Positions 26,811 through 36,234 of a DNA stretch of 64,000 bases are shown one piece after another. Source of the stretch: JAYZBC01 sp036339375 (GTDB taxonomy: Bacteria; Pseudomonadota; Alphaproteobacteria; MPNO01; UBA2964); assembly GCA_036339375.1 (NCBI GenBank), contig JAYZBC010000003.1:1-64000 (forward strand). Reading direction: 5' to 3'. Position 1 is the first letter of the stretch. Every line of letters starts with the position of its first letter. The notes below the pieces were generated by a model that saw only the letters and a program-made list of their open reading frames with translations, was not told the origin of the DNA and ran no database searches. Position numbers and translations under genes: made by a program.

Positions 26811-27977
26811 ATGAAAGTACCTACCCAGTCGAACCACCGAATAACCAATGGCACTTTGCCAGGCCATGAAGTTGAATTGGGTAAAACCCATCCACTAGAA
26901 CTCGACTGCGGTGTAACGCTAAATTCCTTCACAATTGCTTATCAAACCTACGGCAGACTGAATAAAGGAAAATCTAATGCTGTTCTTGTTTGCCACGCTC
27001 TTACTGGGGACCAATTTGCGGCAGAAAAACATCCTATTACTTCTAAATCGGGGTGGTGGGAAGTAATGATTGGGCCAAAAAGGGTTATTGATACCAACCG
27101 ATTTTTCGTCATTTGTACAAATATCCTCGGTGGTTGTATGGGTACCACCGGTCCTGCCTCTATCAACAAAACAACTGGGGAAGTTTACGGTTTGGATTTT
27201 CCGGTAATTACTATCGGGGATATGGTTCGCGCCCAAAGAAGGTTAATTAATCATTTGGGAATTCGGCAATTGTTTTGTGTAATCGGTGGTTCGATGGGTG
27301 CAATGCAGGTTCTTGAATGGGCTTCGAAATATGGTGAACAAATCTTTTCGGCGGTTCCTATTGCAGGTGCAGCAAAACATTCGGCCCAAAATATTGCTTT
27401 TCACGAAGTAGGAAGACAAGCAATTATGGCTGACCCAGACTGGTGCCAAGGCAACTATTTAAGTCAGAACAAAAGACCACGCAGGGGTTTGTCTGTCGCA
27501 CGGATGGAAGCGCATATCACATACCTTTCAGAAACGGCCTTACACCGGAAGTTTGGGAGACGCCTTCAGAGTCGTAATGAGGTGACCTACGGATTTGATG
27601 CCGACTTTGAGGTTGAATCTTATCTCCGACATCAGGGAAGTACATTCGTAGAAAGGTTCGATGCAAATTCTTACCTCTATATTACACGGGCAATGGATTA
27701 TTTTGACTTAGCAGCAGAGCATGGAGAAGTTTTAACAAATGCTTTTAAAAATACTAAAGTAAGATATTGCGTAGTTTCTTTTTCGAGCGACTGGCTTTAT
27801 CCGACAGAAGAAAGCCGAATTATTGTTCAGGCTCTTAATGCAGTTGCAGCAAATGTAAGTTTTATTGAGATACAAACAGATAAAGGGCATGACGCTTTCC
27901 TTTTAGACGAGCCAGAATTACATAAAACTTTGGCGGGCTTTATCAATGGGGCGGCTGCACAACATGGGCTCACATGA
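26811..27977 (+). CDS. metX: Homoserine O-acetyltransferase
   Basis: Acylates homoserine at the start of methionine synthesis, 388 residues of the alpha/beta-hydrolase fold. Ser161 in GGSMGAMQ is the nucleophile, with the oxyanion region HALTGDQFA and NILGGCMGTTGP; the acid lies in SSDWLYP and the His in DKGHDAFL. In alphaproteobacteria many MetX-type enzymes actually use succinyl-CoA, so the acyl donor is uncertain. It overlaps metW by four bases. The leader contains short pieces reminiscent of a SAM-II riboswitch (see findings). Confidence 0.94.
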   Translation: MKVPTQSNHRITNGTLPGHEVELGKTHPLELDCGVTLNSFTIAYQTYGRLNKGKSNAVLVCHALTGDQFAAEKHPITSKSGWWEVMIGPKRVIDTNRFFVICTNILGGCMGTTGPASINKTTGEVYGLDFPVITIGDMVRAQRRLINHLGIRQLFCVIGGSMGAMQVLEWASKYGEQIFSAVPIAGAAKHSAQNIAFHEVGRQAIMADPDWCQGNYLSQNKRPRRGLSVARMEAHITYLSETALHRKFGRRLQSRNEVTYGFDADFEVESYLRHQGSTFVERFDANSYLYITRAMDYFDLAAEHGEVLTNAFKNTKVRYCVVSFSSDWLYPTEESRIIVQALNAVAANVSFIEIQTDKGHDAFLLDEPELHKTLAGFINGAAAQHGLT

Positions 27978-28609
27978 ATACTCTCTCTCCAAATCAAACT
28001 TGTACTCCCTTACGAAACGACCTCCGTTTGATCGCAGATTTAATTGAACCAAATACACGTGTCTTAGATGTTGGTTGTGGCGATGGTGCCCTCATTGCAC
28101 ACCTCTCCAACAAAAAAAGTGTAGATGCTCGTGGAATCGAAATTAGCCAGGAAGGCGTGAATGCTTGTGTCGCTTTAGGACTATCTGTAATACAAGGCGA
28201 TGCAGATACTGACCTAGTTACTTACCCAGAAAACGCCTTTGACTATGTTATTTTAGGGCAGACACTGCAGGCTACAAGAGACCCTAAAAAAGTAATACAA
28301 GCACTTCTTCGAATAGGGGAAAATGCTGTGGTTTCTTTTGTGAATTTTGGACATTGGCGTAATTTTATTTTGTTAGCATTTCAAGGCCGTATGCCTGTCC
28401 CACTCAAGACCGAATACCACTGGTTCAATAGTCCAGATATTCATCTTTGTACCATAAAAGATTTTGTTAATCTCTGCGATACTTTGGACCTCCAAATAAA
28501 AAAGTGTATATCTCTCAATCGTGATAATAGTACTCGGAATATAAAAAGTAGAAGTCGGTTTGCAAATCTTTTCAGTGAGCAAGCCATATTCTTGTTAAAA
28601 CAAAAATAA
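27974..28609 (+). CDS. metW: Methionine biosynthesis protein MetW
   Basis: A 211-residue SAM-methyltransferase-fold protein that accompanies metX and is needed for full homoserine acyltransferase activity in several proteobacteria. VLDVGCGDGALI is the glycine-rich motif, and the family block QTLQATRDPKKVI and the segment GRMPVPLKTEYHWFNSPDIHLC are present. The start overlaps the metX stop (ATGA), which implies coupled translation and a complex of the two proteins. Confidence 0.92.
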   Translation: MNTLSPNQTCTPLRNDLRLIADLIEPNTRVLDVGCGDGALIAHLSNKKSVDARGIEISQEGVNACVALGLSVIQGDADTDLVTYPENAFDYVILGQTLQATRDPKKVIQALLRIGENAVVSFVNFGHWRNFILLAFQGRMPVPLKTEYHWFNSPDIHLCTIKDFVNLCDTLDLQIKKCISLNRDNSTRNIKSRSRFANLFSEQAIFLLKQK

Positions 28610-28620
28610 ATTAAGTTTAC

Positions 28621-29355
28621 TTATAAAGTAGACCGGTTGGCTGGGGGCATGACAGTTACGTACGACTTTCTGCTAGGAAGGTTGGCCGTTTCTTTTGTTG
28701 CAGCATATATTTGCTTCCCAGCCTCTACTATTAATACCCCCGAAAATGTTTGGTAACTCCGCTCTCCAATTTTTTCCCAAGCAGGCGCAGCAGCGATTAT
28801 CATTCGTAATTGGCTAGGCGGTACAAAAAGAGCACGAGATGTCCTAACAGGTGTAAAAAATGTGTCTCGCAGTAAACGATTTAACTGTCGGGGTGTATAG
28901 GGATTCCCCTGACCAAACGGAGTCCGGTCCATTCGGGCCCAAATCCCGCGTCTATTAGGCACAACTAACAAAAGCCGACCCCCATCTGCCAATACGCGCC
29001 AAACTTCCCTAAGCATTGGACGCAATTGTTCACTACATTCTAATCCGTGAACCAACAACGCACGATCAATTGAAACATCTGGTAAAGGAATTTCAGCTTC
29101 GTCGCAAACAGTAGCAAGCCCTGGGCCCTTTCCCGGCCAATGCAAAACACCCTGCCGAGCAGGCATAAAAGCTAAAACCCGCTGAGCTTCATCAAGAAAG
29201 GGGAAAAGGTATGGTGTAGCATATCCCAAGCCAAGAATGCTCTCGCCTTCACAATCAGCCCAAATTTTTCGCACTTGCTCACGAATAATACGGGCAGTCA
29301 TTTGGCCTAAGCTTGTCCGATAAAAATCTCTTAACTCAACGACATCATTCCACAT
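28621..29355 (-). CDS. Class I SAM-dependent methyltransferase
   Basis: A 244-residue protein. GESILGLGYATPYLFPFL is a variant of the SAM-binding loop, and VWRVLADGGRLLLVVPNRRGIWAR fits motif III of Rossmann-type methyltransferases. Homologues occupy the same place beside gloB in many alphaproteobacteria and their substrate is unknown. It is convergent with metW (12-base gap) and divergent from gloB. Confidence 0.82.
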   Translation of the reverse strand: MWNDVVELRDFYRTSLGQMTARIIREQVRKIWADCEGESILGLGYATPYLFPFLDEAQRVLAFMPARQGVLHWPGKGPGLATVCDEAEIPLPDVSIDRALLVHGLECSEQLRPMLREVWRVLADGGRLLLVVPNRRGIWARMDRTPFGQGNPYTPRQLNRLLRDTFFTPVRTSRALFVPPSQLRMIIAAAPAWEKIGERSYQTFSGVLIVEAGKQIYAATKETANLPSRKSYVTVMPPANRSTL

Positions 29356-29465
29356 AAAGGCAGTCTACCATAAAAATTCTACCTTTGTTTTATACCATAT
29401 GCTTGGCGCTTCACTCTTGGTTTGCTATTTTAAATAAATACCAAAGAGCAATAAGGGTAAAAAAC

Positions 29466-30236
29466 ATGTCAATTCTACAAATTGAACAAATACCAACTCG
29501 GAAGGATAATTACGTTTACCTGGTCCAAGAAATGGGGCAAGGAATGGTAGCCGTGGTTGATCCTTCAGATGCCGAACCAGTGTTTGTAGCTTTGGAAAGT
29601 CTCGGATGGTCACTAACGCACATCATAAACACCCACCATCATAATGATCACACAGGAGGTAATCTGGAACTAAAAGAGAAATTTAACTGCACAGTTGTTG
29701 GCCCCCTTGCAGATCACGACAGAATTGCAGGTATAGATATTGATGTTGGTGATGGAGATACATATAGATTTGGGGATGCCGTGGCTAAAGTTTACGATAC
29801 CCCCGGTCACACGAGAGGACATATTGCCTACTGGTTTGAAGAAAGTAATGCACTATTCTGCGGAGATACGTTATTTGCTTTAGGGTGTGGCCGTGTTTTC
29901 GAAGGAACATATCAACAGATGTGGAATTCTCTTGAAAAACTAAGAGGGCTCCCTGATGACACGTGGGTGTATTGTGCCCATGAATACACTCAAGCTAATG
30001 CAAACTTTGCAATAACTATTGAAGCAAATAATCAAACTCTTATTGACAGGGCCAAAGAAATTGACCTTTTAAGATCAAAAAATCAACGCACTGTACCTTC
30101 ACTTCTGGGTTTAGAAAAAGAGACCAATCCATTCCTTCGTGCGGATGTTGAATCGGTTGCTCAAGCTGTTGATTTATCCGGGTTAGACCCGGTTACAGTT
30201 TTCGCCGAAATTCGAACACGGAAAGATAATTTTTAG
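29466..30236 (+). CDS. gloB: Hydroxyacylglutathione hydrolase (glyoxalase II)
   Basis: Hydrolyses S-lactoylglutathione to lactate and glutathione. It is a metallo-beta-lactamase-fold protein of 256 residues. The metal motif THHHNDHTGG starts at residue 56; TPGHTRGHI, CGDTLFALGCGRVFEG and the C-terminal HEYTQANANFA also match. The ATG at 29466 gives the standard N-terminus; the frame is open to 29385 without homology. Confidence 0.95.
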   Translation: MSILQIEQIPTRKDNYVYLVQEMGQGMVAVVDPSDAEPVFVALESLGWSLTHIINTHHHNDHTGGNLELKEKFNCTVVGPLADHDRIAGIDIDVGDGDTYRFGDAVAKVYDTPGHTRGHIAYWFEESNALFCGDTLFALGCGRVFEGTYQQMWNSLEKLRGLPDDTWVYCAHEYTQANANFAITIEANNQTLIDRAKEIDLLRSKNQRTVPSLLGLEKETNPFLRADVESVAQAVDLSGLDPVTVFAEIRTRKDNF

Positions 30237-30249
30237 AAGATAAAGAAAT

Positions 30250-30272
30250 AAAAAAATTTAGGTGCCCCTAAA
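30250..30272 (-). terminator. Rho-independent terminator of the thiolase gene (possibly bidirectional)
   Basis: A six-base-pair stem (TTTAGG/CCTAAA) with a TGCC loop lies between the convergent gloB and thiolase genes. On the minus strand it is followed by six or seven T residues; on the plus strand a looser T-rich run follows. Confidence 0.6.
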
Positions 30273-30292
30273 AGAATATTTTTGTGGCATTT

Positions 30293-31474
30293 TCAATGTA
30301 AATCACGTTCTAAACACATAGCAATCCCCATTCCACCACCGATACAAAGGGTGGCCATACCTTTGGAGACATTACGTTTTTCCATTTCATGCAAAAGGGT
30401 AACGAGTACTCTCGTCCCAGAAGCTCCTATTGGATGACCCAACGCTATGGCACCACCATTAACATTTAAACGCTGGATATCCCAACCCAACTCTTTACCA
30501 ACAACCAATGCTTGAGCTGCAAATGCTTCATTTGCTTCAATTAAATCTAAATCATCAATATTCCATCCTGCTTTTGCAAGCGCAGATTGACTCGCAGGAA
30601 TTGGTCCGGTCCCCATGACTGAAGGGTCTACCCCTGCCTGAGCCCACGAAACAATACGCGCGAGTGACTTAATTTTTCGAGTTGCCGCCTCTTCCGCAGA
30701 CATCAACACAACTGCTGCGGCACCATCGTTTATCCCGGAAGAATTTCCAGCCGTTACAGAACCATTTTTTGAAAAAACAGGCTTTAAGGTCGCTAAAGTT
30801 TCCCTTGTTGTACCGTGTTTTGGAAATTCGTCCTCAGTGATGTTAATCATCCCCTTTCTCGTTTTGACTGGTACAGAAACAATTTCATCCGAAAATCTCC
30901 CTGAGTTTTGGGCAGCTTCTGCTAATTGTTGAGAACGAACCGCAAATTCATCTTGTTCTTCCCTACTAATTTGCCATTTTTCGGCGATATTTTCTGCCGT
31001 ACAACCCATGTGGTAACCATTAAATGCATCCAAAAGTCCATCCTGGACCATTGTGTCCATGAGTTGGGTATGTCCCAATTTTTTCCCGTTTCTAATTTGA
31101 ATACAATGTGGTGCCTGGCTCATACTTTCTTGTCCCCCTGCTACCACCACAGAAGCATCCCCACCACAAATCGCTTGATATCCCATCGCTACAGATTTAA
31201 GACCCGAACCGCAGAGCTGGTTTAAGCTAAAGGCAGGCACTTCTACCGGTAAGCCAGCCGAAAGCGCTGCCTGGCGAGCTGGGTTTTGACCAGCACCAGC
31301 AGTTAGAATTTGACCCAAAATAACTTCTGAAACTTCTTTTTTACGGAGGTTCGCACGATCTAAAACCGCACGTATGACAACCTCCCCTAATTTGGAGGCA
31401 GGCAAACCAGAGAATGCACCGTTTAAATTCCCAACTGGGGTCCGGGCAGCACTAGCGACAACAATATCTGTCAT
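30293..31474 (-). CDS. phaA: Acetyl-CoA acetyltransferase (thiolase)
   Basis: A 393-residue thiolase that condenses or cleaves acetoacetyl-CoA. The acyl-carrying Cys88 is in NQLCGSGLKSV; NEAFAAQ, GGAIALGHPIGASG (His) and CIGGGMGIA (second Cys) complete the active site. No polyhydroxyalkanoate synthase or phaB is nearby, so it may serve fatty acid or ketone metabolism with Hbd and EtfAB. It lies 125 bases downstream of the propionyl-CoA synthetase gene on the same strand. Confidence 0.93.
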   Translation of the reverse strand: MTDIVVASAARTPVGNLNGAFSGLPASKLGEVVIRAVLDRANLRKKEVSEVILGQILTAGAGQNPARQAALSAGLPVEVPAFSLNQLCGSGLKSVAMGYQAICGGDASVVVAGGQESMSQAPHCIQIRNGKKLGHTQLMDTMVQDGLLDAFNGYHMGCTAENIAEKWQISREEQDEFAVRSQQLAEAAQNSGRFSDEIVSVPVKTRKGMINITEDEFPKHGTTRETLATLKPVFSKNGSVTAGNSSGINDGAAAVVLMSAEEAATRKIKSLARIVSWAQAGVDPSVMGTGPIPASQSALAKAGWNIDDLDLIEANEAFAAQALVVGKELGWDIQRLNVNGGAIALGHPIGASGTRVLVTLLHEMEKRNVSKGMATLCIGGGMGIAMCLERDLH

Positions 31475-31599
31475 AGTATTAGCCTTTTCAAATGGTTTAA
31501 TTTAATGTTTTTATTTATAACAAATTAACATTCGGCCAAACAGTTGAACCCAAAGGTAAAAAACCCCAAAAATCCTTTAAAGCCAAGTAACTCTCTAAG

Positions 31600-33495
31600 T
31601 TAACCACCCGCTAATCCAATGTCTTTTAGGGCGGCAGTAATTTCCTCGATGATGGTGGCGTCATCTATTGTAGCTGGTACAGTATAGGGGACTTCGTCAG
31701 CTATTTTTTGCATTGTTCCGCGCAACACTTTACCAGAACGAGTTTTTGGGAGCCGATTAACAATTGTTGCAGTTTTAAACGAAGCAACCGGGCCAATCTT
31801 TTCACGTACAAGCGCAACTACCTCTCGAATAATTACGGTATCTTCCCGGTTAACACCTGCGTTCAAAACTAGCAAACCGAGTGGTACTTGACCTTTGAGC
31901 GTGTCTGAAACACCTATTACAGCGGACTCCGCTACATTGGGATGCTCAGCTATAACCTCTTCCATTGCACCCGTCGAAAGCCGGTGACCCGCAGTATTAA
32001 TGATATCATCAGTTCGGGCCATTACAAAAACGTACCCATCTTCATCTATGTACCCAGCATCCGCCGTTTTATAAAAACCTGGATACTCTTCAAGATATGC
32101 TTCTTTATAACGCTGGTCGGCATTCCAAAGTGTCGGTAATGTCCCAGGAGGCAACGGGAGTTTTGCAACTAAAGCCCCAATTTGTCCGGCTTCAACTTCC
32201 TTGGCATCCTCATCCAAAACGGTCAAAGTCCAACCAGGAACTGGCTTGGTGGGTGAGCCATACTTAATTGGCAAATGTTCTAACCCGAGGCAGTTTGCGC
32301 AAATAGCCCAACCCGTTTCTGTTTGCCACCAATGATCAATAACTGGTACCCCTAAACAGCGTTCCGCCCACATTATTGTATCGGAATCGGATCGTTCCCC
32401 AGCAAGAAATAATGAGGTAAAGGCGGTAAGATCATAATTTTTGACAAGTTTTCCGTTGGGATCTTCCCGCTTTATTGCTCGAAAAGCAGTCGGCGCAGTA
32501 AACATTGTTTTTACCCTATGGTTAGCTATTACACGCCAAAAGGCACCTGCATCCGGCGTGCCTACCGGTTTTCCTTCAAATAGTATTGTTGTAGCTCCTG
32601 CTAGTAGGGGACCGTAAACAATGTATGAATGACCTACAACCCAACCTATATCAGACGCAGCCCAATAAACATCACCCGGTTTAATGTTATAAATTGCCTC
32701 CATTGACCAATTAAGTGCAACAGCATGTCCGCCATTATCCCGAACAATTCCTTTTGGTTCTCCTGTCGTTCCCGAAGTATACAAAATGTAAAGCGGATCA
32801 GTTGCCGCAACAGGTACACACTCATGGGGCATAGCTTTTGCCATGCTGTCGTTCCAATCGATATCGGAATCCCCCAATTCGCACACCAAAGCTTTACGCT
32901 GTACAATTATAATCCGATCAGGTTGGTGAGACGCTATTTCTAGAGCCCCTTCTAACAAAGGCTTATATTCAACTATGCGCCCCGGTTCTAATCCGCAGGA
33001 CGCAGAAATTATCACTTTTGGTTTGGCGTCTTCTATCCGAACAGCTAATTCGTTTGAGGCAAAACCTCCAAATACAACTGAATGCACTGCCCCTAATCGA
33101 GCACAAGCTAACATAGCGATAACTGCTTCAGGGATCATGGGCATGTAAATAATTACCCTGTCACCTTTGACGACCCCTTCTTTTGCCAATACGCCAGCAC
33201 ATAGGGCAACAAGATCTCGGAGGTCACTATAACTGTAAGTTTTAATATCGCCCGTCATCGCGCTATCAAAAATCAGTGCCTTTCGATCACCAAAACCTGC
33301 TTCTACGTGCCTATCAAGAGTGTTAAAGCAGGTGTTTAAGGTTCCACCGGAGAACCAGCGATAAAAAGGAACGTTGGAGGAATCAAGAACCTGTTTCCAC
33401 TTCCTTTCCCAGTGGATCCCATTTGCAACCTCCGCCCAAAAATCTTCAGGATTTGCCTGCGCGTTTAAATAGGCTTTTTCAAATTCACTCGCCAT
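31600..33495 (-). CDS. prpE: Propionyl-CoA synthetase
   Basis: AMP-forming acyl-CoA synthetase of 631 residues. The ATP loop YTSGTTGEPKGIV, DHWWQTETGWAI, the hinge DADAGY-like TADAGYIDEDGYVFVMARTDD and the C-terminal Lys in RLPKTRSGKVLRG are intact. The N-terminal segment FWAEVANGIHWERKW and GFGDRKALIFDSAMTG match propionyl-CoA synthetases rather than acetyl-CoA synthetase. No methylcitrate cycle genes are present in the window. Confidence 0.92.
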   Translation of the reverse strand: MASEFEKAYLNAQANPEDFWAEVANGIHWERKWKQVLDSSNVPFYRWFSGGTLNTCFNTLDRHVEAGFGDRKALIFDSAMTGDIKTYSYSDLRDLVALCAGVLAKEGVVKGDRVIIYMPMIPEAVIAMLACARLGAVHSVVFGGFASNELAVRIEDAKPKVIISASCGLEPGRIVEYKPLLEGALEIASHQPDRIIIVQRKALVCELGDSDIDWNDSMAKAMPHECVPVAATDPLYILYTSGTTGEPKGIVRDNGGHAVALNWSMEAIYNIKPGDVYWAASDIGWVVGHSYIVYGPLLAGATTILFEGKPVGTPDAGAFWRVIANHRVKTMFTAPTAFRAIKREDPNGKLVKNYDLTAFTSLFLAGERSDSDTIMWAERCLGVPVIDHWWQTETGWAICANCLGLEHLPIKYGSPTKPVPGWTLTVLDEDAKEVEAGQIGALVAKLPLPPGTLPTLWNADQRYKEAYLEEYPGFYKTADAGYIDEDGYVFVMARTDDIINTAGHRLSTGAMEEVIAEHPNVAESAVIGVSDTLKGQVPLGLLVLNAGVNREDTVIIREVVALVREKIGPVASFKTATIVNRLPKTRSGKVLRGTMQKIADEVPYTVPATIDDATIIEEITAALKDIGLAGG

Positions 33496-33598
33496 GTACG
33501 TATCCCCGGTAAACTTGTCTCTTATTCAACCCCACATTAACTCAAAGGAATATTATAAAATGCAACAAGTTTGTACCCCATATAAATTTTTAAAAACC

Positions 33599-33766
33599 CT
33601 ACAAAGATTCAAGGTTCATTATTTTATCTTTAATTTGGAGTTTTTTCTTTTTGATGTCAGCAACCCTGTTCTGATTTGGGTGAGGACGGCTTAACTCGTT
33701 TTTCAGCTGGACTTCTAATTCAGCGTGTTGATCCTTAAAAGAATTTTTTAATTCTTCATTACTCAT
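33599..33766 (-). CDS. DUF465 (YdcH-like) small protein
   Basis: A 55-residue coding sequence. It opens MSNEELKNSFKDQHAELE and continues with RVADIKKKKLQIKDKIMNLE, a two-helix coiled-coil hairpin with the family's invariant KKKKLxLKDKI-type motif. AGAGGGAAAA lies directly upstream of the ATG. The function of the family is unknown. It stands opposite the second DUF465 gene (34013), with about 245 bases between them. Confidence 0.82.
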   Translation of the reverse strand: MSNEELKNSFKDQHAELEVQLKNELSRPHPNQNRVADIKKKKLQIKDKIMNLESL

Positions 33767-34012
33767 TTTTCCCTCTTAAGTGTTTTCAAAAACATTTCAT
33801 TTTATGCACAGGAGTAATTAATAGCCAAGAACGAAACTGTTCAAAAAATATCCAAAAACTGCCATAATAAACTACTAAATTTATATTAGATTTTGTAATG
33901 ATTCTGTATCTTCTTAAAAATGTATAATGTTTCAAATGTTTTAAAAAAAATTATATTTTGGTGATGATCAATTCATTTTCTATTTAGTTTGCGGTTTTTC
34001 AGATTACCAGCC

Positions 34013-34213
34013 ATGCACAACCAAGGAACTCTAAAACGGCTTATTTCAGATTTAGAAATGGAACACCGTGATTTAGATAACGTTATTGAACAAATTACTA
34101 AAGAATTACCCTTCGACCAGTTGCAGGTGCAACGTCTAAAAAAAAGAAAGCTTTCATTAAAAGATCAGTTAATTCTTTTAAAGAGCCGAATCATTCCAGA
34201 CACAATAGCATAA
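34013..34213 (+). CDS. DUF465 (YdcH-like) small protein
   Basis: A 66-residue protein with the DUF465 pattern: LISDLEMEHRDLDNVI, then VQRLKKRKLSLKDQLILLK. It should fold as an antiparallel helical hairpin. The ATG at 34013 is preferred to a frame open to 33989. In alphaproteobacteria a DUF465 gene often precedes purE, as here. The divergent neighbour at 33599 is a second, diverged family member. Confidence 0.82.
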   Translation: MHNQGTLKRLISDLEMEHRDLDNVIEQITKELPFDQLQVQRLKKRKLSLKDQLILLKSRIIPDTIA

Positions 34214-34294
34214 AATTTTATTTTATTTTCCAAAATGGATCCAGTAAAAATGGGTGTGTCAAAGGAAAACAGTGTGCCTTTATTTATGGAAAAT

Positions 34295-34323
34295 TTGGAT
34301 ATTTAAAATTCACCTTTTATAGT
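34295..34323 (+). promoter_or_regulatory. Candidate sigma70 promoter of purE
   Basis: TATAGT (34318-34323) is a close match to the -10 consensus, and TTGGAT lies 17 bases upstream as a weak -35. The leader to the purE ATG would be about 70 bases. Confidence 0.35.
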
Positions 34324-34400
34324 AAATTAGACTACAACCCTAGGCATAAAAAGTTTTCAAGGTATTTTAGATATTAGTAAACGGTTTTGGAGAAAAATTG

Positions 34401-34919
34401 ATGATAAAAAACACATCCATTCAAACAATAGATAAAAAAGGAGCGTTCCTTGTAGGTATTGTAATGGGCAGCCAATCAGACTGGGAAACAATGAAACACG
34501 CAGCTGTAACCCTTGAAAACCTTAAAATTTCAAACAAAGTCGGAATTCATTCTGCGCATCGTACACCACACCGGCTGACAGAGTGGGTGATGCAACTCGA
34601 AAAAAGAGGAACAAAAGTTTTTATCGCTGGGGCAGGTATGGCTGCGGCTCTTCCAGGGGTTGTCGCCGCTATTACCACCAAACCAGTTTTAGGATGTCCG
34701 ATGCAAACTAGTTTTATGGGGGGCTTGGATAGCTTGTTGTCAATGGTCCAAATGCCTGGCGGTATACCAGTTGGTGTTATGGCCGTGGGACGAGCAGGAG
34801 CAATAAATTCCGCCTTGCTTGCTGCAAGCATTTTGGGGCTAAGTGACCCAAAAATTGCTAGGTCCATAAAAAAATTTCGTGCCCAGCAAACTAAAGCCGT
34901 ACCCCTAAAACCTAATTAG
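34401..34919 (+). CDS. purE: N5-carboxyaminoimidazole ribonucleotide mutase, class I
   Basis: Purine synthesis step converting N5-CAIR to CAIR, 172 residues. The N-terminal GIVMGSQSDWETM, IHSAHRTPHRL and GCPMQTSFMGGLDSLLS are the class I PurE landmarks. The ATG at 34401 has GGAG eight bases upstream. The partner purK, which usually follows, is missing: the next gene is COQ9 on the opposite strand, so purK must be elsewhere or absent. Confidence 0.94.
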   Translation: MIKNTSIQTIDKKGAFLVGIVMGSQSDWETMKHAAVTLENLKISNKVGIHSAHRTPHRLTEWVMQLEKRGTKVFIAGAGMAAALPGVVAAITTKPVLGCPMQTSFMGGLDSLLSMVQMPGGIPVGVMAVGRAGAINSALLAASILGLSDPKIARSIKKFRAQQTKAVPLKPN

Positions 34920-34941
34920 ATAAAAGTACTACAAGGTCTGT

Positions 34942-35574
34942 TTAGATTTTTTTATGGACATTGTTAAAAGGAAATGGTGGGCGAACTACAACTTTTTCCA
35001 ATCGCCCACGTATTTTTGGAATTTGCATCATGTTTTCAAGAAGACGATCAATGAAATTCAAAGTGTCGTTGAAATCATTTGACTGATCATTTAGCCAATA
35101 AAGTGTAGCAGATGAGACCACGCCCGCCAAAATTGTTCTCTTCGTGTAGTAACTAAAATCTGTCGACTGATCACCTACTGAATACCAAATTTTATCAACC
35201 GTCGTAAACATACAGCTAATACCTACTAAGGCATTTTGTGGCATCATAGAAAAGGAAATAGAGCTCCTCACTGCATCACGATACTTTCCTAACGCTTGAA
35301 AACGAACGCGTAGTGCCAATGCGACGCGTTTCCGCAATTTAAGTGTCCCCAGATCCTCCTGTAGCAATGTTTTTTCCATCTGCCGATCAGCCCAGTCGGA
35401 AAAATGGGTGGCTATTTCCCTCGGCCCACCAGGAAAGAATCTCTGAATTAAAACCCTTTCCACGCCCAACTCTGCTGCTCCAGCCATAAAGGCACTTTCA
35501 ACCCAGCCATTTTCTGCAACGTGAGGTAAAGAAGCTAACAATAGGCGATCACAAAATTTAATTCGATTGTTCAT
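34942..35574 (-). CDS. COQ9-family ubiquinone biosynthesis protein
   Basis: A 210-residue protein of the COQ9 family, which binds lipid and assists COQ7 in mitochondria. Signatures are LPHVAENGW, AAELGVERVLIQRFFPGGPREIATHFSDWADRQM and the C-terminal TLYWLNDQSNDFNDTLNFIDRLLENM. The TetR-like N-terminus is present. coq7 lies about 33 kb away in this window. It is convergent with purE and downstream of def. Confidence 0.88.
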   Translation of the reverse strand: MNNRIKFCDRLLLASLPHVAENGWVESAFMAGAAELGVERVLIQRFFPGGPREIATHFSDWADRQMEKTLLQEDLGTLKLRKRVALALRVRFQALGKYRDAVRSSISFSMMPQNALVGISCMFTTVDKIWYSVGDQSTDFSYYTKRTILAGVVSSATLYWLNDQSNDFNDTLNFIDRLLENMMQIPKIRGRLEKVVVRPPFPFNNVHKKI

Positions 35575-35595
35575 AGGATTTTTACTTTATTAGCT

Positions 35596-36171
35596 TTATT
35601 TTTCTTTTTCATTATTCGTGGATAACTTGTTTATAACGGGTAGGCCTAAACGCCTAACTTCTTCAGAAAAAACCAAAAGCGATAAATCATGCATTCTCAT
35701 CGGATAAAGAATTCCCTCCAGATGATCAAATTCATGTTGAAAAACTCTCGCATGAAATCCAACCGCTTCACGCTCAATCCTTTCCCCTTTTGGTGTAATG
35801 CCCCAATAATGAATACCGGTGTGCCTCACCACAGCGCCAGTTAAACCCGGTACAGACAGGCACCCTTCCCAGCCAATATCCGTTTCATCAGACAAAGGCT
35901 CCCATCCAGGATTAACTAATTCTGTCATGGGAGAAAAAGCATTCTCTGGTGCATCTTCGTCATCGGTCCTTTCCCGAGGAGCCTCAAATATCATAACACG
36001 TTTATTGATATGGACTTGTGGTGCGGCAAGTCCTGCACCAAGACTGTCTGAAAGGGTTTCGCGCATATCTTGAAACAAGGTGCGGATTTCTTTGGCTGTT
36101 GGATCCATTACTTCATCCGCTCGTTTAAGAAGAACGGGATGTCCCATACGTGCAATTTTTAGAATAGCCAT
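35596..36171 (-). CDS. def: Peptide deformylase
   Basis: Removes the formyl group from nascent proteins. It is a metalloenzyme of 191 residues. GLAAPQ is at 47-52, the metal ligand Cys104 lies in WEGCLS, and His146-Glu147 and His150 are in QHEFDH. An acidic insertion around residues 67-80 (ERTDDEDAPENAF) is longer than in E. coli Def but typical of this alphaproteobacterial subgroup. No fmt follows it. Confidence 0.95.
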   Translation of the reverse strand: MAILKIARMGHPVLLKRADEVMDPTAKEIRTLFQDMRETLSDSLGAGLAAPQVHINKRVMIFEAPRERTDDEDAPENAFSPMTELVNPGWEPLSDETDIGWEGCLSVPGLTGAVVRHTGIHYWGITPKGERIEREAVGFHARVFQHEFDHLEGILYPMRMHDLSLLVFSEEVRRLGLPVINKLSTNNEKEK

Positions 36172-36234
36172 ACAGCAAATATGAATGGCAGCTGAGCCGA
36201 AATCAATTGAATAATACTTTGTTGAGAATTTTAC

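Noticed and set aside
33494..33694. A 66-codon plus-strand frame after prpE
   Set aside because: Its 3' part is antisense to the better-supported DUF465 gene and its translation matches nothing recognisable.
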